Made by a program: the position numbers and the translations under genes. The notes under the pieces are model-generated. The model did not search any database and was not told the origin of the DNA. It saw nothing but the letters and a program-made list of their open reading frames with translations. A DNA stretch of 64,000 nt from Rossellomorea sp. y25. GTDB lineage: Bacteria; Bacillota; Bacilli; Bacillales; Bacillaceae_B. Numbering within the stretch: position 1 is the first letter of the stretch; each line of letters starts with the position of its first letter. Of the stretch, positions 29,601 through 36,379 are shown piece after piece. Where the stretch lies: contig NZ_CP145886.1 of assembly GCF_038049935.1 (NCBI RefSeq), positions 3,891,001 to 3,955,000 on the forward strand, written 5' to 3'.

Positions 29601-30810
29601 AATCACTTGCCCCAACCGTAATGCCGAGGGCCGCTGCACCTGGAGCTCCAAGTGTTCCTTCTTCCGGCCCACTGTTTCCTGCTGCCACTACTGCCACCAC
29701 TCCTGAGAGCATCGCATTGTTAACTGCAACCGAAGTCGGATATAGCGGATCGTTCGTTGAAGCACCCAAAGATAAGTTCATGACGTCCATGTCATCGATG
29801 ACAGCTTGCTCAATTCCTGAAAGGACACTTGTGGCTGTTCCAGCACCGTACGGACCAAGAACACGATAGCCATATAAATCGACATTAGGGGCAACCCCTT
29901 TTACCGCATAGTCGACTGTATTCTTCTGTTCGCCGCCAATCGTTCCCGAGACATGTGTACCATGCTCCGTGTAGTAGGCTGATCCAGAAGCAGGATTGAC
30001 CTCAGGTTTACCTGAATTCTGCCAATCTTCATAGGTTGTTTCCATAGGGTCATTATCGTTATCAATGAAATCATAACCACCCTTATAGGCATCCTGCAAA
30101 TCAGGATGATGATAGTCAATTCCTGTATCAAGTACTCCGACCTTGATTCCTTCACCCGTTATATTTTCATCATGAAGTTTATCTACATTGATTTGCGGGA
30201 TACTATCCATCATTTTAGATTCAGAAGCTTCCCCTTCCATTTCCGGAAGTTCAAGCTGAACGACTTCATCTTTCCATACACGTTTCACGACCCCGGAATC
30301 CAGCAAACTATCAATCTCATTTCCCGGGATGGACATCGCGACACCATTGATGGCGGAACGATATTCTTTCGTGATCTTCGCATCTTGTAATCCAGAGCTT
30401 GCACTCTTTTTATTTTTCATAGAATGGAATGTTTGTTTGAATTCACTGTGAGATTTCTCTACCTTTTCAGCCGCTGCTTTAGTAGTCGTTCGGAGTCCCT
30501 TAGCCGCCTGCTTCATCACTTCCACTTTAGCAGGTGCCTGTTTGAATTCAACGATGACATCAACGAGTCCTTCGCTTTCTGTATTAATATTCGGAGCGAT
30601 TTCAAAATCCGGTTTCGCTTCGATCTGTTTAAGAGCACTTCTCTGCTCATCCGATAGATTCATCAACGTCTTTTCTACATCTTTTACCTGTGTGAACTTA
30701 GACGGATTTGGCGAACCTTCTGCCATCACGTTAAATGGCATCCCTGATGTGCCTAGTAAACTTGTAGCCAGTGCAACCGTCAAGATCTTGGCTGAACGTT
30801 TCTTATTCAT
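26632..30810 (-). CDS. Secreted S8 subtilisin-like protease with PA, cohesin-like and dockerin domains (protease 4, subfamily B)
   Basis: 1392 residues from ATG 30810 (MNKKRSAKIL), which has GAGGGGGAAAAGT before it; the frame stays open 61 codons further upstream, but those residues precede the signal peptide and have no ribosome site. Signal peptide 1-30, I9 propeptide (about 82-190), S8 domain with Asp228, His283 (EHGTHVSG), Asn379 (AAGNSG) and Ser602 (QGTSMATP), PA insert (about 405-540; GKIALIQRG). Fn3-like regions are followed by a cohesin-like domain (about 1055-1180; LDDTVTMTLSLNNVKNLMSG), a CarboxypepD-regulatory-like domain (about 1200-1275) and a dockerin (about 1306-1360; DVNSDSLIDIKD, DLNQDGVVNETD). 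The second loop has Asn for the usual Asp at position 9. A Cys-Cys pair (YYNCCFPS, about 996-997) is unusual for a secreted Bacillus protease. Paralog of protease 2. Confidence 0.9.
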   Translation of the reverse strand: MNKKRSAKILTVALATSLLGTSGMPFNVMAEGSPNPSKFTQVKDVEKTLMNLSDEQRSALKQIEAKPDFEIAPNINTESEGLVDVIVEFKQAPAKVEVMKQAAKGLRTTTKAAAEKVEKSHSEFKQTFHSMKNKKSASSGLQDAKITKEYRSAINGVAMSIPGNEIDSLLDSGVVKRVWKDEVVQLELPEMEGEASESKMMDSIPQINVDKLHDENITGEGIKVGVLDTGIDYHHPDLQDAYKGGYDFIDNDNDPMETTYEDWQNSGKPEVNPASGSAYYTEHGTHVSGTIGGEQKNTVDYAVKGVAPNVDLYGYRVLGPYGAGTATSVLSGIEQAVIDDMDVMNLSLGASTNDPLYPTSVAVNNAMLSGVVAVVAAGNSGPEEGTLGAPGAAALGITVGASDFDMDIPTFKSMSVNGETFENVLLLGKNFSDDLSSLQNQSKQVVFAGLGYEADFEGKDLTGKIALIQRGEIAFVEKMKQAKEAGAEAVIIYNNIDGEIQAYLGEGSDYIPTFRMTKTDGERLKGLGDNASITFGDVASVQTEGDNLASFSSRGPVAGSYDIKPDVVAPGVAIFSTIPEYINSPEEGVDYSAAYTRLQGTSMATPHVAGVVALMLQENPNLSPFDVKAALMNTAEDLNGDVSVFEQGAGRVDAYDAVHADVSIKVMDTTKNLNENGEEVEIDEETASISFGSHYKDDDGIKADSRMNIENNGGEDKSFKVEVEYHGERTGIKDSAANGIHLDVPTSVAVAASGSKEISPTITVPEDAEEGRYEGYIHLTNASDASETYQVPFAIRVTGKGFDYLETDRPALANNTPKWQYYNPYLTAIFKMKSPLTKLDIIVKDGQSGQAIGFIASLEDANAKPDKKYYIPYVFSGVVYPFTNDNQNPISDQSIDLPEGDYELEFIGYDEEGKTYTIDTPVIVDNTKPQVTFDKASDVYEISEDMYTEEFGKTAFWLHGNVQDETVDVLQSKGMNYDQSSNRFFIATGIRPYYNCCFPSADSEGDTQFGIEPSDIADGALRLSLAGADMAMNVNYQSYIFLQEGTEYVTSYYNKNEVGLDDTVTMTLSLNNVKNLMSGEYTIQYKGEMYSFESAKLNDEFKAYAEENGLQASLQDPVVSDSGYYANVTVGAALNGEGYSGLNGDMPVVDVTFKVTQDDWFYGSDKLDVTKSSYTKAGEDKAVSLPYYSTSSYDFVSKHSKVEGNIKPEAFLKKSGSGNLYLPNGVVQNIGAKVYALSPDGEKYEGSIAANGKYTIYGVPASRETYNVVVETPGHIKTYTPFIPGFELKGEEYGRFVSGGTKMGLAGDVNSDSLIDIKDVQDIVEYYGKENPEIQTYDLNQDGVVNETDVRFIEKNFLTKGPDAPKGKSPKETNGKKDLAYYLNMMGLERTE

Positions 30811-31040
30811 ACTTTTCCCCCTCTTATATTCATCCATTAGCGTAGAGTTGTTTACAGTTTGTATTTTAATCTTCTTTAATATGACTGTTAATTGGGAAAA
30901 TTCTTTACACTTTCCGACATTTATCTTAAAGATTCTATTTTTTTTATGACATTTCTCTATTAAGTCATGAAGAAAGTTGGGAAAGTTACGCATGAGTTAG
31001 TCTTTGTACCTATTTTTTATTTCCTACACCCTTATAAATA

Positions 31041-31059
31041 GGTAAATACACCCTTTACC
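31041..31059. promoter_or_regulatory. Inverted repeat upstream of protease 4
   Basis: GGTAAA-N7-TTTACC lies between the regulator at 31132-32403 and protease 4. It could be an operator for that regulator. The assignment rests only on position and symmetry. Confidence 0.3.
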
Positions 31060-31092
31060 GAAAGGTGAATAATCCCTATTAAATTTCTTATA

Positions 31093-31140
31093 AAAGTAAA
31101 AAAACAAGCAACCAATAGCAGTCGCTTGTTTTTACTTTTT
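31093..31140 (-). terminator. Terminator of the third NprR/PlcR-like regulator
   Basis: Stem AAGTAAAAA(A)ACAAGC / GCTTGTTTTTACTT with T-rich flanks, overlapping the stop codon region at 31132. Confidence 0.85.
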
Positions 31141-32403
31141 TATTTGAAGAGGTTCAATATGGTTAAAGATTAACTTTTTCAATAGCTCATTCGATAATTG
31201 AAGATAGTGATTGGAAGAAATCAGGTCCCCCTTCTCTTTAAAATAAACCGCTAGTCGTTCTGAAAATGACGCGGCCTTATAACGATCATATTGCTTCATC
31301 ATTGGCAGACCACGATCGATTAAATAGTCGCTAAGCCGTTTATCATCCTCTGTCGCATCTAAATACAACACCATCAACTCCGTATATTTAACGGACTCTT
31401 GATCTTTAAAATCTTTTAGGTTCTCCTGCAAAAGATTGATTGCTATTTCCCTCTCGTTCAAGTCCAGCAACACTTGTACCATTTCAATCAATGTGCCGTA
31501 ATACCCCATTGTATGCTTTTTTTTCAATTTGAGGGACTGGGAGAAACAGTCTAACGACTCTTGCAGCCTTCCTTTTTTTCTATTTAGCAATCCGAAATTA
31601 TGAAGGGCGGTAATTTTCGTTTCGTTATCCTTTAACATCTCTGCATCGTTTAAGGCCGTATGCAACATGACTTCTGCACGTTCAAAATCGTTAATATAAA
31701 TCAAGTTAGCCGATAATCCGATTTTCACATGGAGTATCCTCAAAATGTTCCCAGTGTTCTGAAAAATCCTCAATGCCTTGTGTGAGTAATGCAGAGACAA
31801 TGTAAAATGCTTCAATAACCCATGATTAGCCGCTTTATAATAATAATAATCTGTTACTTTCTCACTATAGAGATCGGCTCTATCCTCTATTTGATCAAAG
31901 ATGGAAAGCGCCTTGGAGTATTGCTGTTTCTGTCCGTAATAAATTCCCTGAAAGAACTCCCATAAATACTTTTCAAACGATGAAAATTTACTCATATTCT
32001 TTTTGAGTCCAAGAGAAGCCTGTTCATATTCGGTTGGATTGTTCGTGAATAATTGATATCGAAGCATGTAAAGCTCAAATAAGTAAACCATTTCCGTACA
32101 TTGGATATAGTCTTTATGTCTTTGTAACTCCTGATACAGTCTTTCGGCATGATCTCGATGAAGTCTCTCAATCGCTTCATAGAATTGGGCTAGCTGGCGT
32201 TTCAAGTAAAGTGTCTTTGCCGTTTCCTCTTCGATTGATACACCAAGTCGCTTACAAAGTAATTCTAATGTTTCCAGATTTCCTTCTTTAGAACTGTTCT
32301 CAATCTTGCTTAAATGAGTGGTTGAACATATCCCCTTGCAAAGCTGCTCTTGTGTTTTATTTTGTTTTTTTCGATGATAGTAGATGATCCTGCCTATAGA
32401 CAT
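31132..32403 (-). CDS. HTH-XRE/TPR transcriptional regulator, NprR/PlcR-like (paralog 3)
   Basis: 423 residues from ATG 32403 (MSIGRIIYYHRKKQN); AAGGGGGG lies 10 nt upstream, while the longer frame from 32436 adds 11 residues including the ribosome site itself. An XRE HTH (TQEQLCKGICSTTHLSKIEN) is followed by TPR-like helices. It shares the GICSxTHxSKIE core with the regulators at 429-1658 and 12073-13299. It lies directly upstream of protease 4 on the same strand with its own terminator in between, so each dockerin protease cluster has a regulator nearby. A TATAAT at about 32431-32436 on the minus strand is a good -10. Confidence 0.85.
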   Translation of the reverse strand: MSIGRIIYYHRKKQNKTQEQLCKGICSTTHLSKIENSSKEGNLETLELLCKRLGVSIEEETAKTLYLKRQLAQFYEAIERLHRDHAERLYQELQRHKDYIQCTEMVYLFELYMLRYQLFTNNPTEYEQASLGLKKNMSKFSSFEKYLWEFFQGIYYGQKQQYSKALSIFDQIEDRADLYSEKVTDYYYYKAANHGLLKHFTLSLHYSHKALRIFQNTGNILRILHVKIGLSANLIYINDFERAEVMLHTALNDAEMLKDNETKITALHNFGLLNRKKGRLQESLDCFSQSLKLKKKHTMGYYGTLIEMVQVLLDLNEREIAINLLQENLKDFKDQESVKYTELMVLYLDATEDDKRLSDYLIDRGLPMMKQYDRYKAASFSERLAVYFKEKGDLISSNHYLQLSNELLKKLIFNHIEPLQIKK

Positions 32404-32733
32404 TGTTTCACTTCCCCCCTTGTATATATCTATCATTATACATAGGATATTCGTTTCTTATAAGCTATTAATGGGAAGTAATTATCCTTATCTTATTGGG
32501 TAATATATATAAATTATTAATAAATATACATTTTTACCTTTTCAAGGAAAGTGATAAATTCAAATAGACAGCTTTTGTCATTAATGTGTTCTGAGGGCAA
32601 GGTACAGGATTTTATGAGTTAATTGGTCTTAATGGTATAAACCAATTAAACCCTACAAAAGTCTTATGGGTGTAGTGAAAAGAGAATTAGACCGCTAATA
32701 AACATTCCCAAGTGTGATTTCTAAAAATAAGAA
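32404..32733. other. Intergenic region between regulator and aspA terminator
   Basis: About 330 bp. It contains the promoter of the regulator (TGTATA...TATACA symmetry around 32420-32442). Nothing else recognisable. Confidence 0.4.
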
Positions 32734-32772
32734 AAGAGAAACCTCCCCTATTTATAAAGGTAAATTTCTCTT
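32734..32772 (-). terminator. Terminator of aspA
   Basis: AAGAGAAA...TTTCTCTT arms with a partly paired interior; on the minus strand followed by a T-rich tract. Confidence 0.65.
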
Positions 32773-32794
32773 CATTCGTTATACTGGTTAAAAC

Positions 32795-34225
32795 CTATTC
32801 CCGATCAAATAGCACTCGTCCCGCAATCCCAGGATTCGTCATTTCATAAGGATTCAGAATTAAATCAAGCTCTTCTTCTGTCAAAACATCATATTCCAAG
32901 CATAGCTCTCTCACTGATTTTCCTTTTAGAATGGCTTCCCTGGCGATTCTGGATACGACTTCATACCCCAAGTGAGGATTCACAGCTGTAATGATTCCCA
33001 CACTATTTTCCACATACTCTTTCATACGTGTCTCATTCGCTTCAATTCCCACAAGACAATTGTCCGTAAAGCTTCTGAACGCATTGTTCATGATACTGAT
33101 AGACTGAAGGAGATTAAATACGAGTACTGGTTCCATCACATTCAGTTCAAGCTGGCCCGCTTCTGATGCCAAGGAGATGGTCTGATCATTCCCCATGACC
33201 TGAAAGGCTACTTGATTGATTAGTTCAGGCATGACCGGATTGACTTTACCGGGCATGATGGAAGAACCGGGCTGTCTGGATGGCAGTGATATTTCACCAA
33301 GTCCGGCGCGCGGGCCCGAAGCCATCATACGCAGGTCATTGGCAATCTTGGACATATTGACCATACATACCTTCAGTGCAGCCGAAACTTCTGTGTATGC
33401 GTCGGTATTTTGCGTAGCATCGACAAGGTGCTCAGCCCCCGTTAATGGTAACCCACTGATATCGGCCAGATGTTTCACGACACTCTTGATATATACAGGA
33501 TCCGCGTTTAATCCAGTTCCTACTGCAGTCGCCCCCATGTTTACTTCATAGAGGTGCTCCCGTGTTCGTCCGATACGTTTAATATCACGCTCCACTACCC
33601 TGCTATACGCTTCGAACTCCTGCCCAAGGCGAATCGGAACAGCATCTTGAAGATGGGTACGTCCCATCTTAATGACGTGATCGAACTCCTGTGCTTTCTT
33701 TTTAAAGGCGTTCAGCATATGTTCCATCGTGACAAGTAGTTTCTCTAATAACTTCAGTGTGGAAATATGAATGACTGTCGGGAATACGTCATTCGTTGAC
33801 TGTGACATATTCACATGACTGTTCGGGCTTACCTTTCCATATTCACCTTTTAGATGGGACATTAGCTCCAGGGCACGATTGGCAATGACTTCATTAGCGT
33901 TCATGTTGATGGAAGTCCCTGCCCCTCCCTGAATGGGATCGACGATGAAGAATTCATGAAGCTTCCCTTCCAATATTTCATCAGAAGCTTGCACGATGGC
34001 TTGACCGATCCCGTCATAAAGACGTGTGGTTTCCATGTTTGCTAATGCTGCCGCTTTCTTCACGACTGCTAAGGCATCAATCATCTCTTTATGGATTTTG
34101 TACCCCGTAACCGGAAAATTTTCCACTGCCCGTAAGGTTTGAATTCCATAGTACACATCTTCGGGTACTTCTTTTTCTCCAAGAAAATCTTTTTCGATTC
34201 TAAATCCACTAGTGACATTTATCAT
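32795..34225 (-). CDS. aspA: Aspartate ammonia-lyase (aspartase)
   Basis: 476 residues, the usual length of the aspartase/fumarase superfamily. It converts L-aspartate to fumarate and ammonia in the cytoplasm. Diagnostic stretches: GGAGTSINMNANEV, SQSTNDVFPT, MGRTHLQDAVPI and the lyase signature GSSIMPGKVNP with the catalytic-loop Ser. These choose aspartase over fumarase C (NMNANEVIANRALE and the N-terminal RIEKDFLGEKEVP). GGGGAG precedes ATG at 34225. No asparaginase gene is next to it, unlike the B. subtilis ansAB operon. Confidence 0.93.
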   Translation of the reverse strand: MINVTSGFRIEKDFLGEKEVPEDVYYGIQTLRAVENFPVTGYKIHKEMIDALAVVKKAAALANMETTRLYDGIGQAIVQASDEILEGKLHEFFIVDPIQGGAGTSINMNANEVIANRALELMSHLKGEYGKVSPNSHVNMSQSTNDVFPTVIHISTLKLLEKLLVTMEHMLNAFKKKAQEFDHVIKMGRTHLQDAVPIRLGQEFEAYSRVVERDIKRIGRTREHLYEVNMGATAVGTGLNADPVYIKSVVKHLADISGLPLTGAEHLVDATQNTDAYTEVSAALKVCMVNMSKIANDLRMMASGPRAGLGEISLPSRQPGSSIMPGKVNPVMPELINQVAFQVMGNDQTISLASEAGQLELNVMEPVLVFNLLQSISIMNNAFRSFTDNCLVGIEANETRMKEYVENSVGIITAVNPHLGYEVVSRIAREAILKGKSVRELCLEYDVLTEEELDLILNPYEMTNPGIAGRVLFDRE

Positions 34226-34373
34226 TTTTTTCTCCCCATTTTCGAATTACAGTTTCTCTAATTGATGATTCTATCAATTCCTGACACAGTAGGCAACGAT
34301 TAATACCAAAACCCCAATAATTTCATTACTCTCCATATAAAAACGGTTCTTAAAAGGTGAAATTCTAGAAAAA

Positions 34374-34407
34374 AACGTCTCGTGTCGATTCACGAAACGT
34401 TTAATAC
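34374..34407 (-). terminator. Terminator of the putative sensory protein gene
   Basis: On the minus strand AACGTTTCGTG-AATCGA-CACGAGACGTT followed by TTTTTC; one mismatch in an 11-bp stem. It lies in the spacer between 34473 and the aspA start. Confidence 0.8.
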
Positions 34408-34472
34408 GTCATTTAATCAAATTGCACACGAAAACTGCACCCTTTGCAGATAAATCCCGCTTTTCTAGCAAT

Positions 34473-35102
34473 CTATTCATTCTGTTTGACCTGCTCCCTC
34501 AACTCTTCCAGCTCATTAACAAGTTTCATGACCAGCTCATCACTTTGCCTTAGCTGTTCATTTAATAGTCGAATGGTTTCTTCTTCCCAATGATATGGAC
34601 TACCGTGATTAGGAGTATAATGTAAGTCTCGGTAGACGTCTCCTTCTTCTTCTGTTTCACGGAAATATACCGCTACTTCACAGCCTGAGTCCCCAGCTGC
34701 TATTCGTTTTCGCAGAACCACTTTAGAATAACCGAATTGACGGGATGCAATCCCTCCAAATACGCTAGATGTCATATTGCACAAATGTGGAGCATCCTGA
34801 ACGACTTCTCCAAATGGGCAAGCCGTAGCCTTTACGACGACATGATCAGAATATACTTTAGATATGTAAAAATGCCCACCGATTGAATTTTTCAAATCGA
34901 CAATGACCTCTGCATATCGGTCGACCGTCCAATCCTCACCTTTATCCCCATATAATCCTTCAATCCATTCACCTGTACGAAGGCCGATTTGACGAATGTA
35001 TTCATCTGCTGTTTTACCTACCGTTTTTTGATGTATATACGCGTATTGAGTGATGAGTTTACTTAAGAATATCGTGCCGGTTAGTGATGTCTCAGTTTCC
35101 AC
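34473..35102 (-). CDS. Putative sensory/regulatory protein with a methanogen-output-like (MetOD1/V4R-type) domain
   Basis: 209 residues from GTG 35102, with AAGGAG 9 nt upstream. The central region has spaced cysteines in conserved-looking contexts (KATACPFGEVV, HLCNMTSS, DSGCEVAVYF) that resemble the methanogen output domain found in small Bacillus regulators, which may bind a metal or small ligand. The C-terminus (about 170-209) is a charged predicted coiled coil (EQLRQSDELVMKLVNELEEL). No HTH is evident. It lies upstream of aspA on the same strand but is separated by a terminator. Confidence 0.5.
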   Translation of the reverse strand: METETSLTGTIFLSKLITQYAYIHQKTVGKTADEYIRQIGLRTGEWIEGLYGDKGEDWTVDRYAEVIVDLKNSIGGHFYISKVYSDHVVVKATACPFGEVVQDAPHLCNMTSSVFGGIASRQFGYSKVVLRKRIAAGDSGCEVAVYFRETEEEGDVYRDLHYTPNHGSPYHWEEETIRLLNEQLRQSDELVMKLVNELEELREQVKQNE

Positions 35103-35346
35103 CTTATCACTCCTTCATTTTTTCAGGAACTCCACTCATCAGGAAACGCTTACATTCTTCTCGAACTTTATGAGAGGCTTCCACGAAAATTCTGTAAAGA
35201 CAGATGAATACCCATTTCTTTCAGTATAACACCTAATAAACACTATCTGCCTATTTTTTGAAATTAAATTAGATACATGGACGGAAACCCAAGTTCTATA
35301 TAGGTCAAAATTCTCATATATTACCAGAGAAAAGGAGGGAAATTAG

Positions 35347-35715
35347 ATGGGGATTAAACTGATCAAAATTTCTGTCGTCTACTTTATGATTGGTGTGTGT
35401 ATCGGACTGTATATGTCCATGGTCCATGACTACAGTTTGTCTCCGGTCCATGTCCACATTAACTTATTAGGCTGGACTGCCCTAACGTTAGCAGGTCTCA
35501 TTTATCACTTATTCCCGGCAGTATCTTCTACTAAACTGGCTAAAGCTCATTTCTGGCTTCACAATGTCGGATTGCCCCTTATGACGATTGGTTTATTTTT
35601 CTTAATACTTGGAAATGAAGGCGTCGTCCCGGTTATTGCTGCCGGTGGTGTAGTGACTACAGTCGGTGTCCTTTTGTTTGGAATCAATGTCTTGAAGGAA
35701 TTGAAAGCAGAGTGA
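35347..35715 (+). CDS. Small haem-copper-oxidase subunit I-like membrane protein
   Basis: 122 residues with four hydrophobic segments. Histidines occur in the motifs SPVHVHINLLGW and LIYHLFP, and a third in KAHFWLHNVG; these resemble haem-ligand segments of cbb3/NorB-type subunit I, and such short proteins are often labelled cytochrome-c oxidase in Bacillus. It is far too short to be a complete catalytic subunit and lacks the CuB ligand set, so a haem-binding or accessory role is all that can be inferred. AAAGGAGGGAAATTAG precedes ATG 35347. Monocistronic with a terminator. Confidence 0.65.
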   Translation: MGIKLIKISVVYFMIGVCIGLYMSMVHDYSLSPVHVHINLLGWTALTLAGLIYHLFPAVSSTKLAKAHFWLHNVGLPLMTIGLFFLILGNEGVVPVIAAGGVVTTVGVLLFGINVLKELKAE

Positions 35716-35721
35716 AGGTAG

Positions 35722-35758
35722 TGAGCGCCACCTCCGACGTTGAGGTTGGCGTTCTTTT
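35722..35758 (+). terminator. Terminator of the oxidase-like gene
   Basis: CGCCACCTC-CGACGTT-GAGGTTGGCG with a one-base bulge, then TTCTTTT. Confidence 0.75.
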
Positions 35759-35859
35759 GTTTGGTTAAATTGATTGATTATTCATATTTTTTAACCAACA
35801 AGGACAAGATGATGCTACAATAAAAAATGTAGTCATTATAATCAATAGGAGTGATAGAC

Positions 35860-36282
35860 ATGTCAGTCAATGTTTACCTTAATTTTAATGGGAATTGTCG
35901 AGAAGCAGTGGAGTATTATGCAGAGGTATTCGGTACGGAGCCACCGCAGATCATGACGTTTGCAGAAGCACCTCCCCACCCTGATTATCCCCTTCCTGAA
36001 GAAGCCAGGAACCTCGTGTTACATACAAGACTGACAATCGATGGCAGCAACGTCATGTTTTCCGACGTGTTTCCTGATATGCCTTTCGTGGAAGGAAACA
36101 ATATCACCCTGGCCCTGGTAAGCAACGATACTGAAGAGTTGACAACCCGTTTCCACAAACTGAAAGAAGGCGGGAAGGTGGATATGGAGCTTCAGGAGAC
36201 ATTCTGGAGCAAGTTGTATGGTCAGGTGACCGATAAGTTCGGTATTCAGTGGCAATTTAACTATGAGAGTGAAGAAGAATAA
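35860..36282 (+). CDS. VOC-superfamily protein, PhnB/glyoxalase-like
   Basis: 140 residues from ATG 35860 (MSVNVYLNFNGNCREAVEYY), 7 nt after AGGAG; a GTG at 35851 lies inside the ribosome site. The N-terminal YLNFNGNCREAVEYYAEVFGT and the later VMFSDVFPDMPFVEGNNI, FWSKLYGQVTDKFGIQWQF are typical of PhnB-like VOC proteins (B. subtilis relatives are of unknown substrate). The fold binds metals or small molecules, but enzymatic function cannot be assigned. Monocistronic. Confidence 0.85.
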   Translation: MSVNVYLNFNGNCREAVEYYAEVFGTEPPQIMTFAEAPPHPDYPLPEEARNLVLHTRLTIDGSNVMFSDVFPDMPFVEGNNITLALVSNDTEELTTRFHKLKEGGKVDMELQETFWSKLYGQVTDKFGIQWQFNYESEEE

Positions 36283-36286
36283 ACTC

Positions 36287-36318
36287 AAAAAATCAGCCCT
36301 TTTTAGGGGCTGATTTTT
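36287..36318 (+). terminator. Terminator of the VOC gene
   Basis: AAAAATCAGCCC...GGGGCTGATTTTT immediately after the stop codon. Confidence 0.9.
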
Positions 36319-36379
36319 CATTATTAGTAGTTTGTTAGTTGATTGGTAAAGATTGAAGTCTGATTATTTTTGATAGGGT

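Noticed and set aside
30811..30993. 61-codon N-terminal extension in frame with protease 4
   Set aside because: It precedes a normal signal peptide and has no ribosome site; GAGGGGGAAAAGT sits right before the ATG at 30810.
1..32400. Protease island as a prophage or transposon
   Set aside because: No integrase, transposase, phage structural gene, flanking repeats or tRNA junction seen within the window.
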